Below are positions 28,267-37,304 of a DNA stretch of 64,000 bases, one piece after another. The stretch's first letter is position 1. Each line of letters begins with the position of its first letter. Made by a program: the position numbers and the translations under genes. Under the pieces are notes generated by a model. That model did not search any database, was not told where the DNA came from, and saw nothing but the letters and a program-made list of their open reading frames with translations. Location: contig NZ_LT605203.1 of the NCBI RefSeq assembly GCF_900089495.1, positions 1,362,796-1,426,795 on the forward strand, given 5' to 3'. This DNA is from Thiomonas sp. X19. GTDB taxonomy: Bacteria > Pseudomonadota > Gammaproteobacteria > Burkholderiales > Burkholderiaceae_C.

Positions 28267-29007
28267 ATGAGCAAGAAAGTGGCATATGTCACGGGGGGCA
28301 TGGGCGGCATCGGCACCGCCATCTGCCGGCGCTTGTGCGAGGCCGGACACAAGGTGATTGCGGGCTGCGGCCCCAATTCCTCGCGCAAGGACGGCTGGCT
28401 GCAGACCATGCGCGGCCAGGGGCTGGACGTTTACGCCTCGGAGGGCAATGTGGCCGACTGGGACTCGACCTGCGCTGCGTTCCAGAAGGTGTTCGCTGAA
28501 CACGGCCAGGTCGACATCCTGGTGAACAACGCCGGCATCACCCGCGACGCGGTGTTTCGCAAGATGAGCTACGACGATTGGGACAAGGTGATGAAGACCA
28601 ACCTCTATTCCATGTTCAACGTGACCAAGCAGGTCATCGACGGCATGGTCGAGCGCGGCTGGGGGCGGGTCATCAACATCTCTTCGGTCAATGGCGAGAA
28701 AGGGCAGTTCGGCCAAAGCAACTACTCCGCCGCCAAGGCCGGCATGCATGGCTTCACCATGGCGCTGGCGCAGGAAGTGGCGTCCAAGGGCGTGACCATC
28801 AACACCATCGCGCCGGGCTATATCGCCACCGACATGGTCAAGGCCATCCGGCAGGACGTGCTCGACAAGATCGTCGCCACCATTCCGGTCAAGCGCCTGG
28901 GCAAGCCGGAGGAGGTCGGTTCGCTGGTCACCTGGCTGGCCAGCGACGACGGCGCCTTCGTCACCGGGGCCGAGTTGTCCATCAATGGCGGCCTGCACAT
29001 GAGCTGA
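28267..29007 (+). CDS. phaB: NADPH-dependent acetoacetyl-CoA reductase
   Basis: A 246-residue short-chain dehydrogenase making (R)-3-hydroxybutyryl-CoA for PHB synthase. The cofactor motif TGGMGGIG is at residues 10-17 and the catalytic Ser-Tyr-Lys set includes Tyr153 and Lys157 (SNYSAAKAG). The PhaB-typical segment NSSRKDGWLQTM is present. It follows phaA after 60 bp with a GAGGAG ribosome site. Confidence 0.94.
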   Translation: MSKKVAYVTGGMGGIGTAICRRLCEAGHKVIAGCGPNSSRKDGWLQTMRGQGLDVYASEGNVADWDSTCAAFQKVFAEHGQVDILVNNAGITRDAVFRKMSYDDWDKVMKTNLYSMFNVTKQVIDGMVERGWGRVINISSVNGEKGQFGQSNYSAAKAGMHGFTMALAQEVASKGVTINTIAPGYIATDMVKAIRQDVLDKIVATIPVKRLGKPEEVGSLVTWLASDDGAFVTGAELSINGGLHMS

Positions 29008-29140
29008 GATGGGCCGCAGCCCCGGCCGCCGTTGATGCGTGAGGGTTTGTCTGCACGCAAACGGTGGGTCGGGACGGCTGCGGATCGCAGTTTCTGTGCT
29101 CCAATCGAGTGCAATCCCGCAGTTTCCGCATCGCACCGAC

Positions 29141-29683
29141 ATGGCCAATCCAGAGACTCCCCAGCGCGTCATCAAGAAATACCCGAACCGGCGGCTCTAC
29201 GACACGGAAACCAGCGCCTACATCACGCTGGTGGATGTGAAGGCGCTGGTGATGGAGGGTGGGCGCTTCGTGGTGCAGGACGCCAAGACCGGCGCCGACC
29301 TGACCCGCAGCATCCTGCTGCAGATCATTCTTGAGGAGGAGGCGGGTGGCATGCCCATGCTGAGCACGGCCATGCTGGAGCAGCTCATCCGCTTCTACGG
29401 CAATGCCATGCAGGGCATGATGGGCAGTTACCTGGAAAAAACCGTGCAGTCTTTCATCGACATCCAGGGAAAGTTGGCCGAGCAGTCGCGCGGACTCTAT
29501 GACAGCCGCAGCTTCAGTCCCGAGATGTGGTCGCAATTCTTGAGCGGCCAGGCGCCCATGCTCCAAGGCATGATGGGCAGCTACCTCGAGCAGAGCAAAA
29601 TTCTGTACATGCAGATGCAGGAGCAGATGCAGCAACAGACCAAGCAGATGCTCGGCGCCTTCCAGCCGCCGCCGAAGAAGTAG
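29141..29683 (+). CDS. phaR: Polyhydroxyalkanoate synthesis repressor PhaR
   Basis: A 180-residue regulator that binds DNA and PHB granules and represses phasin genes until polymer accumulates. The N-terminal PHB/PHA-accumulation DNA-binding domain begins [20 protein letters not shown], and the C-terminal half is Met/Gln-rich helix ([13 protein letters not shown]) likely to bind polymer. The start at 29141 matches the family. It closes the phaCABR operon; no phasin gene is visible here. Confidence 0.92.
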   Translation: MANPETPQRVIKKYPNRRLYDTETSAYITLVDVKALVMEGGRFVVQDAKTGADLTRSILLQIILEEEAGGMPMLSTAMLEQLIRFYGNAMQGMMGSYLEKTVQSFIDIQGKLAEQSRGLYDSRSFSPEMWSQFLSGQAPMLQGMMGSYLEQSKILYMQMQEQMQQQTKQMLGAFQPPPKK

Positions 29684-29747
29684 GCGGGCAGGCGGGCTCT
29701 CCCCGCTGCCGGGGCAGGGGTGCGGGTGCTCAGCGACAATAGCGCCC

Positions 29748-31157
29748 ATGACTGAAACCCCCATCACCTTGATGCCGGCGCCGCTGGCGCCTCCCAAGAG
29801 CCCGCCCAGAATCGGCTTTGTCTCACTCGGCTGCCCCAAGGCTCTGGTCGATTCCGAGCGCATCCTGTCGCAACTGCGCGCCGAAGGCTACGACACCAGC
29901 AAGAGCTATGACGGTGCCGATCTGGTCATCGTCAACACCTGCGGCTTCATCGACGCCGCCGTGCAGGAAAGCCTGGACGCCATCGGCGAGGCGCTGCACG
30001 CCAACGGCAAGGTCGTGGTCACCGGCTGCCTGGGCGCGCGTGCCGGCGCCGACGGCGCCAATCTGGTGCAGGCGGTGCACCCCAAGGTGCTGGCCGTCAC
30101 CGGACCGCATGCCACCGACGAGGTCATGCAGCATGTGCATGCGCATCTGCCCAAGCCGCACGATCCCTTCGTCGATCTGCTGCCGCCCGGCGGGCTCAAG
30201 CTCACGCCGCGGCATTACGCCTATCTCAAAATTTCCGAAGGCTGCAACCACCGCTGCACCTTCTGCATCATCCCCAGCATGCGCGGCGATCTGGTGTCGC
30301 GGCCCATTGGCGATGTGCTGAACGAGGCTCGCGCCCTGCTGCAGGCCGGCGTGAAAGAGCTGCTGGTGGTCAGCCAGGACACATCCGCTTACGGCGTGGA
30401 CGTGAAATACCGCACCGGCTTCTGGGACGGCCGCCCCATCCGCACCCGCTTCACCGAGCTGGCGCAGGAGCTGGCGGCGCTGGCCGAGCAGCACGACGCC
30501 TGGGTGCGCCTGCACTATGTCTACCCCTACCCGCATGTGGACGAGGTGCTGCCGCTGATGGCGCAGGGCCGCGTGCTGCCCTATCTCGACGTGCCCTTCC
30601 AGCATGTCCACCCGGACGTGCTCAAGCGCATGAAGCGCCCGGCCAGCGGCGAGCGCAATCTGGAGCGCATCGCCCGCTGGCGCGAAGCCTGCCCCGAGGT
30701 CGTCATCCGCTCCACCTTCATCGCCGGTTTCCCCGGCGAGACCGAGGCCGAGTTCGACACCCTGCTCGACTTCATCCGCGAGGCCGAACTCGACCGCGTC
30801 GGCTGCTTTGCCTACTCGCCGGTGGATGGCGCCTTGGCCAACGAGTTGCCACACGCCGTGCCGCAGGCCGTGCGCGAGGAGCGCCAGGCGCGCTTCATGG
30901 CCGTGGCCGAAGAAGTCTCCACGCGCAAGCTCAAGCGCCGCATCGGCCAGGACCTGCGGGTGCTGGTGGATCTGGCCAACCGCAGCGGCGCCGTGGCGCG
31001 CTCGTTCGCCGACGCCCCCGAGATCGACGGCAGGGTGCTGATCCGCGAGCCGGCCAAGCCCTCGCACAAGATGCGCCTGGCGCAAAGCGCGGGGCAGTTC
31101 GTGCGCGCCCGCGTGGTGGGCACGCAAGGGCACGATCTGGTGGCCGATCTGCTCTGA
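29748..31157 (+). CDS. rimO: Ribosomal protein uS12 methylthiotransferase RimO
   Basis: A 469-residue radical-SAM enzyme that methylthiolates an aspartate of ribosomal protein S12. Domains: N-terminal MTTase domain ([14 protein letters not shown], with cysteines also in VNTCGF and VTGCLGA), the radical-SAM cluster motif CNHRCTFC near residue 165, and a C-terminal TRAM domain. Length and motif order match RimO rather than MiaB. It stands 64 bp after phaR. Confidence 0.94.
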   Translation: MTETPITLMPAPLAPPKSPPRIGFVSLGCPKALVDSERILSQLRAEGYDTSKSYDGADLVIVNTCGFIDAAVQESLDAIGEALHANGKVVVTGCLGARAGADGANLVQAVHPKVLAVTGPHATDEVMQHVHAHLPKPHDPFVDLLPPGGLKLTPRHYAYLKISEGCNHRCTFCIIPSMRGDLVSRPIGDVLNEARALLQAGVKELLVVSQDTSAYGVDVKYRTGFWDGRPIRTRFTELAQELAALAEQHDAWVRLHYVYPYPHVDEVLPLMAQGRVLPYLDVPFQHVHPDVLKRMKRPASGERNLERIARWREACPEVVIRSTFIAGFPGETEAEFDTLLDFIREAELDRVGCFAYSPVDGALANELPHAVPQAVREERQARFMAVAEEVSTRKLKRRIGQDLRVLVDLANRSGAVARSFADAPEIDGRVLIREPAKPSHKMRLAQSAGQFVRARVVGTQGHDLVADLL

Positions 31158-31245
31158 GCCCCGGCAACGCCGCCGCACCCCGCCGCTGCACGTCGACTGC
31201 AGCGGTCAGCCGAACCCTGAATAGCCGTCTTCCCGAACGTCATCC

Positions 31246-31908
31246 ATGACCTACACCGTCAAGGAAATTTTCTACACCCTGCAAGGCGAAGGCGCCAATG
31301 CCGGCCGCGCGGCCGTGTTCTGCCGCTTCGCCGGCTGCAATCTATGGACCGGTCGCGAGCAGGACCGCGCCAGCGCCGTCTGTCGCTTCTGCGACACCGA
31401 CTTCGTCGGCACCGACGGCACCCTGGGCGGCAAGTATGCCGAGGCCGCAGAGCTCGCGGCGTGCATCGCGGCGCAGTGGCCCGGCCCGGTGGTCACGCCG
31501 CCTCATTCCGCGTCAACACCGGCGCGGCGGCTGGTCGTGCTGACAGGCGGCGAGCCGCTGCTGCAGGTGGACGCGGCCCTGGTCGCGGCTTTGCATGCGC
31601 AGCAATTCGAAATCGCGGTGGAAACCAACGGCACGCAGGATGCGCCCGAAGGGCTCGACTGGATCTGCGTCAGCCCCAAGGCTGGGGCGCCCTTGCGCCT
31701 GACACGCGGCCACGAACTCAAGGTGGTCGTGCCGCAGCCGGAGTTGGACCTCGAAGCCCTTGCCGGACTGGCGTTCCAGCACCGCTACCTGCAGCCCATG
31801 GACGGCCCGGCGCTTGCGGCCAACACCCAATGGGCCATTGCCCACTGCCTGGCCGACCCGCGCTGGCGCCTGAGTCTGCAAACCCACAAGATCACCGGAA
31901 TCCGATGA
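31246..31908 (+). CDS. queE: 7-carboxy-7-deazaguanine synthase QueE
   Basis: A 220-residue radical-SAM enzyme that converts carboxytetrahydropterin to carboxydeazaguanine in queuosine biosynthesis. The cluster-binding loop is the unusual CX14CX2C form (Cys in GCNLW, then CRFC) known from the Burkholderia multivorans enzyme, not the canonical CX3CX2C. The substrate and SAM-binding motif LTGGEPLLQ and the VSPKAGAPL segment are present. Its stop overlaps the queD start (ATGA), so the two consecutive pathway steps are translationally coupled. Confidence 0.93.
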   Translation: MTYTVKEIFYTLQGEGANAGRAAVFCRFAGCNLWTGREQDRASAVCRFCDTDFVGTDGTLGGKYAEAAELAACIAAQWPGPVVTPPHSASTPARRLVVLTGGEPLLQVDAALVAALHAQQFEIAVETNGTQDAPEGLDWICVSPKAGAPLRLTRGHELKVVVPQPELDLEALAGLAFQHRYLQPMDGPALAANTQWAIAHCLADPRWRLSLQTHKITGIR

Positions 31909-32270
31909 AAGTCGAACTTGCCCAGCGCTTTTACTTCGAAGCTGCGCATACCCTGAACCGCGAGCACGACCGCGACGGCAGCCTGCGGGTGCATGGCCAC
32001 ACCTATTGGGCCGAGGTTGCGGTGAAGGGCGAGCCCGATCCGGTCAGCGGCATGCTGGTGGACCTGGCCATCATTCGCCGCGAAATCGCACGCGTGCGCG
32101 AGCAGCTCGATCATCACCTGCTCGACGAGGTGCAGGGCCTGGGGCCGGCGACGCTGGAAAACCTCTGCGCCTATCTCTGGCGCCAGCTCCAGCCCAACTT
32201 GCCGCCGCTCGGCCATGTGGACGTCTGGCGCGAGGCCAGCGGCGACCGCTGCCGCCTCACCGCCGATTGA
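31905..32270 (+). CDS. queD: 6-carboxytetrahydropterin synthase-like protein (QueD/PTPS family)
   Basis: A 121-residue T-fold protein expected to make 6-carboxytetrahydropterin from dihydroneopterin triphosphate. The zinc-binding histidines are visible in FEAAHTL and HGHTY, and the catalytic LDHHLLDE motif is intact. The cysteine that acts as base in E. coli QueD (four residues before the HGH motif) is replaced by serine here (SLRVHGH). It is coupled to queE, so a role in queuosine synthesis is likely, but the missing cysteine leaves the exact reaction open. Confidence 0.82.
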   Translation: MKVELAQRFYFEAAHTLNREHDRDGSLRVHGHTYWAEVAVKGEPDPVSGMLVDLAIIRREIARVREQLDHHLLDEVQGLGPATLENLCAYLWRQLQPNLPPLGHVDVWREASGDRCRLTAD

Positions 32271-32318
32271 CCCCGGCCCGGCTTGCGAACCCGAGGTTGT
32301 GCGCAGCCTTGGTCAGCG

Positions 32319-33158
32319 TCAGAGATGCATGCCGAAGGCCGAGAGGTTTCTGTACAGCATGTACACCGCGACCACCGCCACCAGACCGGCGAAAATCAGA
32401 TTGAGCGCACCCTTGCTGGTCTTGCCCAGATGCGTGGCCACGCGCGTGCCGATCCAGCCGCCGACGATGCCGCCGCCGATATACAGGCCAGCCACCCCCC
32501 AGTCCAGCAGGCCCGAGCTGGCGTAGTTCAGCGCCGTGGTCAGGCCGAAGGTGCCGACCGACACCAGCGACGAGCCGATGGCCGTGATCATCGACATGCC
32601 GGTGGACAGCACCAGGCCGGGGACGATCAGAAAGCCGCCGCCGATGCCGAAGAAGCCCGACAACATGCCGACGATGGACGCGGCGATGCCGAGCTTGGCG
32701 GTCTTGGCCTTGGACGGGTGCTCGCTGGTCAAGTCTTGCGCGGTGCTGGCCTTGCGTGGCCGCAGCATGAGCGCGGCGATCACCAACATCAGAATGGCGA
32801 ACAGGAACAGCAGCTTCTTGCCGTCCACCGCCTTGCCCAGGCTGGAGCCGACGAAAGCTGCCAGCGCACCGACGATGGCGAAAACAATCGCGTCTTTCCA
32901 GCGCACATTGCCGGCCCGCGCATGCGGAATGAGGTTGATATAGGCATTGGCCGAGACCGCCAGCGCCGTGGTGCCGATGACCACATGCGGGTTGGGATAG
33001 CCGACGAAGTACAGCAGCAGCGGCACGGCGAGGATGGAGCCGCCGCCCCCGATCAGTCCCAGGGAGAACCCCACGGCGAAGCCTGAAAGGATGGCGAAGA
33101 AGTGTTGCGTTGTGGTCAGCACCACGTCGGCGGATGTTGCGATGTGTTCAATGGGCAT
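32319..33158 (-). CDS. TauE/SafE-family sulfite/organosulfonate exporter
   Basis: A 279-residue inner-membrane protein of the TauE/SafE (DUF81) family with about eight hydrophobic segments and two internally related glycine-rich motifs (GLIGGGGSILAVPLL and GFFGIGGGFLIVPGL). Members export sulfite, sulfoacetate or related anions. In a sulfur oxidiser a sulfite or sulfur-compound efflux role is tempting but unproven. The start at 33158 (MPIEHI) is favoured by GGGGA upstream; the frame is open 18 codons further. It is convergent with queD. Confidence 0.82.
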   Translation of the reverse strand: MPIEHIATSADVVLTTTQHFFAILSGFAVGFSLGLIGGGGSILAVPLLLYFVGYPNPHVVIGTTALAVSANAYINLIPHARAGNVRWKDAIVFAIVGALAAFVGSSLGKAVDGKKLLFLFAILMLVIAALMLRPRKASTAQDLTSEHPSKAKTAKLGIAASIVGMLSGFFGIGGGFLIVPGLVLSTGMSMITAIGSSLVSVGTFGLTTALNYASSGLLDWGVAGLYIGGGIVGGWIGTRVATHLGKTSKGALNLIFAGLVAVVAVYMLYRNLSAFGMHL

Positions 33159-33433
33159 AGTCCCCAGAGCATACGAGACAGGAACCTCAAAAGCTGTGAG
33201 GACTTGTGCCAACTCAGTGAGCAGTTGTTCGTTCCGTGCGTGGCGTCAAAACACACTCGGGGCGACACACTACTGAACGTAACAAAACTGACCGAACCTT
33301 GCTGCGTAGGGCGGCCGTAAGTCGGCGCGGCGAAATTGCAAGTCTGCGCGGACAAGCGTCCGCGGCAGGCGCGCCCTGCGCATACCGAGGCCGTACAGGC
33401 TCCGGCCAACACCATTGAGACAGGAGACAAGAC

Positions 33434-33979
33434 ATGGACAAGAAAGCAATCAATCCCGCCCCACTCGGGCTATCGGGCTTCGCCCTCACCACATGGCTGC
33501 TCAGCATGGTCAACGCCGGCTGGTTCCCCGGCCTGGACGTACCCATGGTGCTGGCGAGCGCGTTCGCCTTTGGCGGCACGGCGCAATTCGTCGCCGGGGT
33601 GATGGAGGCCGGCGCCGGCAACGGCTTCGGCTTTGTCGCGTTCTGCGGATACGGCGCGTTCTGGTGGAGCTTCGCCCTGTTCGTCGATTTCTTCGCCAAA
33701 GGCGTGCAAGGCCCGTTCGTCGGCTGGTATCTGCTGCTGTGGGGCGTGTTCACCACCTATATGTGGATCGCCACCTGGAAAAAAGGCAAGGTGCTGATGC
33801 TGGTGTTCACCGCCTTGGTTCCCACGTTCTTCCTGCTGGCCGCAGGGGCCATGACTGGCAATGGCGGTCTCACCGTGTTCGGCGGCTATCTGGGCCTGGT
33901 GACGGCTGCGCTGGCCTTCTATCTGGCGGGCGCCGAAATCATCAATGAATCCTGGGGGAGGGTGGTGTTGCCGGTCTGA
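33434..33979 (+). CDS. Acetate uptake transporter, SatP/GPR1/FUN34/YaaH family
   Basis: A 181-residue membrane protein with six predicted hydrophobic helices. The family signature NPAPLGLSGFALTTW lies at the N-terminus, and the ASAFAFGGTAQFVAG and GYGAFWWSF segments match AceTr acetate/succinate channels. It would move acetate with protons across the inner membrane and could feed PHB synthesis. A strong ribosome site GGAGACAAGAC precedes the ATG. A bidirectional terminator follows. Confidence 0.88.
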   Translation: MDKKAINPAPLGLSGFALTTWLLSMVNAGWFPGLDVPMVLASAFAFGGTAQFVAGVMEAGAGNGFGFVAFCGYGAFWWSFALFVDFFAKGVQGPFVGWYLLLWGVFTTYMWIATWKKGKVLMLVFTALVPTFFLLAAGAMTGNGGLTVFGGYLGLVTAALAFYLAGAEIINESWGRVVLPV

Positions 33980-33999
33980 GCGTCGCACCCGCCAATAAC

Positions 34000-34029
34000 A
34001 AAAAACCGCGGCCGAGGCCGCGGTTTTTT
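34000..34029. terminator. Bidirectional intrinsic terminator
   Basis: AAAAAACCGCGGC and GCCGCGGTTTTTT pair around a CGAG loop between two convergent genes. The A-run on one side and the T-run on the other give a U tract in both directions, so it can end both the acetate transporter and the FadL-like transcripts. Confidence 0.88.
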
Positions 34030-34046
34030 CGTTGGGAAGAAACGGA

Positions 34047-35282
34047 TCAGTACTTGTAGCCGATCGACACGCCCAGGGTGTCCTGGTCCATGCTGAGTTG
34101 CTCGGTGCCGCCTGGGCCATACGGGGGTGGAGAGAGTTGTCCCGTGACGGTGTTCTTGAACGCATGCACATAGTCGGCCGAGATTTCCATCTTCTTGCTC
34201 AGGGCATAAGTCAAACCGAGCGTGAGGTGGTCCTTGACGACGCCGGGGGCGACCGTGTTGAAGAACACGTTTTGCGAGGTCACGGGGTTGTCGCTGTGGT
34301 TCCAGCCCGCGCGCAGGGTGAGCGCTTCGTCGAGTGCGTACGCCACGCCAAGTTTGACCACGGTGACATCAGTCCAGCCAAATCCAGGGCCATTGGCCGC
34401 GCCGAGTTGATATTGCCCGAAGGTCGTCGACGTGTTGCCTATTGCGCTCACGCCGCTGTAGAGAATGCGCTCCACATCGCCCGCAACCGTCCATTGCTGG
34501 TTCGGCTGCCAGGCGAAGCCGATGCCGTAATTGGCCGGGATGTCGAAACTCCCGCCATCGGCGAACAGGCCTTTGTAGGCGCTGAACTTGCTCATATGGG
34601 TTTTCGGCTGGTAGGTCGCGCCGAGGGAGAAGCCGGGGGCCAGTTGTCCGATCCAGCCGATGCGCACGCCCACGCCATCTGAGGAGTCATGGCCAGGAGG
34701 GTTGGTCAGGCTTTGCGGGTATTGCGAATAACCGCCAAAGGCTTGTAGGCCGTTGGCGCGGAACGATTGGTGCACGATGTTCACAGCCACCCCTATTGTG
34801 TTGCTGGGCGTGACGCGCCATGCGAAGCTCGGCGCAATGAACATCTGTTGCAGGTCGACGCCGGCGCCGTTCATGAGGCCCGTTTGGGAGTTCATGATGG
34901 TACTGTAGCCGGAGTTCATGCCGCCATTGCCGTACAGGCTGATGCCTGCGGACATGGTCGGATTGATCATGTAGTTCGCACCGATTTCCGGGATCAGGAA
35001 GTTGCTCGTGTCGTTGCCGCTATAGGTCGTGCCGTTGATGTCGGCTTGACGGTTCGGGCGGAACAGGCTGATGCCGCCGTCGACGCGGTTGCCGATGAGC
35101 GCCATGCCGGCGGGGTTGGTCGCGGCTGCGAGTGCATCTTGCGGCAGGGCGATGCCCGCGCCGCCCATGCCGACGGATTTGACGCTGTAGCCGGGCTGGA
35201 AGTAACCGTCGGTGGCGTTGGCCGCGCCGGGGGTGATGACGCCTGCGAGGAGCAGGGCTGCGGCAAGTTTTTTCAGATGCAT
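34047..35282 (-). CDS. Outer-membrane transport protein, FadL/OmpP1/TodX family
   Basis: A 411-residue outer-membrane beta-barrel for uptake of hydrophobic molecules. A signal peptide ends at GAANA (about residue 23), and the mature N-terminus shows the FadL-type plug pattern (SVGMGGAGIALPQDALAAATNPAGM). It ends in an aromatic-rich strand (VSIGYKY), as barrel proteins do. The start at 35282 follows AAGGGAG. Whether the ligand is a fatty acid or another hydrophobic compound cannot be told from sequence. Confidence 0.88.
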   Translation of the reverse strand: MHLKKLAAALLLAGVITPGAANATDGYFQPGYSVKSVGMGGAGIALPQDALAAATNPAGMALIGNRVDGGISLFRPNRQADINGTTYSGNDTSNFLIPEIGANYMINPTMSAGISLYGNGGMNSGYSTIMNSQTGLMNGAGVDLQQMFIAPSFAWRVTPSNTIGVAVNIVHQSFRANGLQAFGGYSQYPQSLTNPPGHDSSDGVGVRIGWIGQLAPGFSLGATYQPKTHMSKFSAYKGLFADGGSFDIPANYGIGFAWQPNQQWTVAGDVERILYSGVSAIGNTSTTFGQYQLGAANGPGFGWTDVTVVKLGVAYALDEALTLRAGWNHSDNPVTSQNVFFNTVAPGVVKDHLTLGLTYALSKKMEISADYVHAFKNTVTGQLSPPPYGPGGTEQLSMDQDTLGVSIGYKY

Positions 35283-35571
35283 GAATTTGTCTCCCTTGGT
35301 GGGGCCGGGTTTCGGCTCCAAGATGGCTGTTGAGTAGCACTGCGATGCGAAGCAGGGCCCGGGACGAATACTGAAACTTAGTAGCAGTATTTCGACAACT
35401 TCATGCTAGAGGGCAGGGTTATGACATCCCAATCCTGTTTTCCCGATATTGACGTGCGGCGAAATTTATGGCAGGAAAATCAAAACCGACGTTCGACGGA
35501 ATTGGGTTCGAGCCAGGCTCCGCAGCGGCATGCGGCAAGCAGCAGCGTCAAGCGGTCGAGCTGGACGCGCG

Positions 35572-35847
35572 TCAACCCGTTGTCGGTGGCACGTAGCCGA
35601 CGGGCTGATCCGCACCTTCGCCGAAGAAGAAACGCTCCATCTGCCGTGCCAGGTATTTGCGGGCGTTGGCATCGGCCAGGTTCAACCGGTTCTCGTTCAC
35701 CAGCATGGTCTGGTGCTTGAGCCAGCCCTGCCAGGCTTCTTTCGAGACGTTGTCATAAATGCGCTTGCCGAGTTCGCCGGGGTAGGGGGCGAAGTCCAGA
35801 CCTTCGGCCTCGTGGCCGAGTTTGACGCAATTCACCATGCGGGTCAT
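35572..35847 (-). CDS. yggX: Fe(2+)-trafficking / Fe-S protection protein YggX
   Basis: A 91-residue protein of the YggX family, which protects iron-sulfur clusters and helps oxidative-stress resistance. It begins [19 protein letters not shown] with the conserved Cys7, then [15 protein letters not shown] and a C-terminal [13 protein letters not shown]. The start at 35847 is the family start; an upstream in-frame ATG at 35880 is rejected. It lies 72 bp downstream of argA on the same strand. Confidence 0.92.
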   Translation of the reverse strand: MTRMVNCVKLGHEAEGLDFAPYPGELGKRIYDNVSKEAWQGWLKHQTMLVNENRLNLADANARKYLARQMERFFFGEGADQPVGYVPPTTG

Positions 35848-35919
35848 GTGGGTTCCTGTGGGGTTGAAGGAGAAGGGCAATACGCAAGGGCAGCGGCGCC
35901 GGGCGCAGCTTGTGCGCCG

Positions 35920-37245
35920 TCAGACCAGACGTTTGACCAGCACGCGCGAGCGGCGTTGGTCGTCGTAGCGCTGGCTGCGTTCGGGGGGAAGCCAGTCGCG
36001 CTCCACCGGCACGAAACCGCGCTTGATGAACCAGTGCATGGTGCGGGTGGTGAGCACGAAAATGCTCTGCAGTCCGGCAGCGCGGGCCTGCAACTCGATG
36101 CGCTTGAGAATGCGCTCGCCGTCGCCCTGGCCCTGCGCGGAGGGATCGACCGTGAGCGCGGCCATCTCGCCGGTCTTGTGTTCGGGGTAGGGATACAGCG
36201 CGGCGCAGCCGAAGATGACGCCGTCGTGCTCCAGCACGGTGTAGTTGGCGATGTCGCGCTCGATCTCGGTGCGGCTGCGCTTGACCAGCACGCCCTGCGC
36301 TTCCAGCGGCTCGATGAGTTGCAGGATGCCGCCGACGTCGTCGGCCGTGGCTTCGCGCAGATGCTCCAGATGCTCGTCGGCAATCATCGTGCCCACGCCG
36401 TCGTGGGTGAACAGCTCCAGCAGCAGGGCGCCGTCGAGCGCGTAGGGAATGATGTGCGCGCGGTCCACGCCGCCGCGCACCGCGCGCAACGCATGGCGCA
36501 GGTAGAAGGCGGTGTCGGTGGGCTGCTGCGGGTCGGGCAGGCGGGCGAGCAGGGCTTCGGCCTGGGCCACGGTGAGTTCGGGCAGCAAGTGGTGGTCTTC
36601 GCCAATCACGCCGTCCACCTCCGTGACGAGCACCAGTTTTTGCGCCTTGACGGCTACCGCCACGCTGCTGGCCACGTCTTCCATGCTGAGGTTGAAGGCC
36701 TCGCCGGTGGGCGAGAAGCCGAAGGGCGACATCAGCACCACGGCGCCGTATTCCAGCGCCCGCTGGATGGTGGGGGCGTCCACCTTGCGCACCAGGCCGG
36801 TGTGCTGGAAGTCCAGGCCGTCGATCACCCCCACCGGGCGGGCGGTGATGAAATTGCCCGACACCACGCGCAGCGACGCGCCGGCCATGGGCGTGTTGGG
36901 CAGGCCTTGCGAGAAGGTGGCCTCGATCTCGAAACGCAGTTGACCGGCCGCCTCCTGCGCCGCGTCCAGCGCCACCTCGTCGGTCACGCGCATGCCGTGG
37001 GCATAGCGCGAGCCCACGCCTTTCTCTTTGAGTTGCGCCTCCACCTGCGGCCGAAAACCGTGGATGAGCACGATGCGCACGCCCATCGCCGCCAGCAGCG
37101 CCACGTCCTGCACCAGGGCGTTGAGCTTGCCCGCGGCAATCAGCTCACCGGCGATGGCGACGACGAAGGTCTTGCCGCGGTGGGCGTGGATGTAGGGCGC
37201 AACGGAACGCAGCCATTGCACGAACTGGGACTGTTCTTCGATCAT
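35920..37245 (-). CDS. argA: Amino-acid N-acetyltransferase ArgA (N-acetylglutamate synthase)
   Basis: A 441-residue enzyme catalysing acetyl-CoA plus glutamate to N-acetylglutamate, the first step of arginine synthesis. It has an N-terminal amino-acid-kinase-like domain (residues about 20-280, VLIHGFRPQVE and DGLDFQHTGLVRKVD) that normally carries arginine feedback control, and a C-terminal GNAT domain (ALTVDPSAQGQGDGERIL). The start at 37245 matches the family. It is divergent from hrpA with only 59 bp between start codons, so both promoters are packed into that gap. Confidence 0.92.
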   Translation of the reverse strand: MIEEQSQFVQWLRSVAPYIHAHRGKTFVVAIAGELIAAGKLNALVQDVALLAAMGVRIVLIHGFRPQVEAQLKEKGVGSRYAHGMRVTDEVALDAAQEAAGQLRFEIEATFSQGLPNTPMAGASLRVVSGNFITARPVGVIDGLDFQHTGLVRKVDAPTIQRALEYGAVVLMSPFGFSPTGEAFNLSMEDVASSVAVAVKAQKLVLVTEVDGVIGEDHHLLPELTVAQAEALLARLPDPQQPTDTAFYLRHALRAVRGGVDRAHIIPYALDGALLLELFTHDGVGTMIADEHLEHLREATADDVGGILQLIEPLEAQGVLVKRSRTEIERDIANYTVLEHDGVIFGCAALYPYPEHKTGEMAALTVDPSAQGQGDGERILKRIELQARAAGLQSIFVLTTRTMHWFIKRGFVPVERDWLPPERSQRYDDQRRSRVLVKRLV

Positions 37246-37304
37246 CCTGGAATTATCCGGGATGATGGGCGCATGGCTGAAAATGGACGCTTTGCCAAGC
37301 ACCC

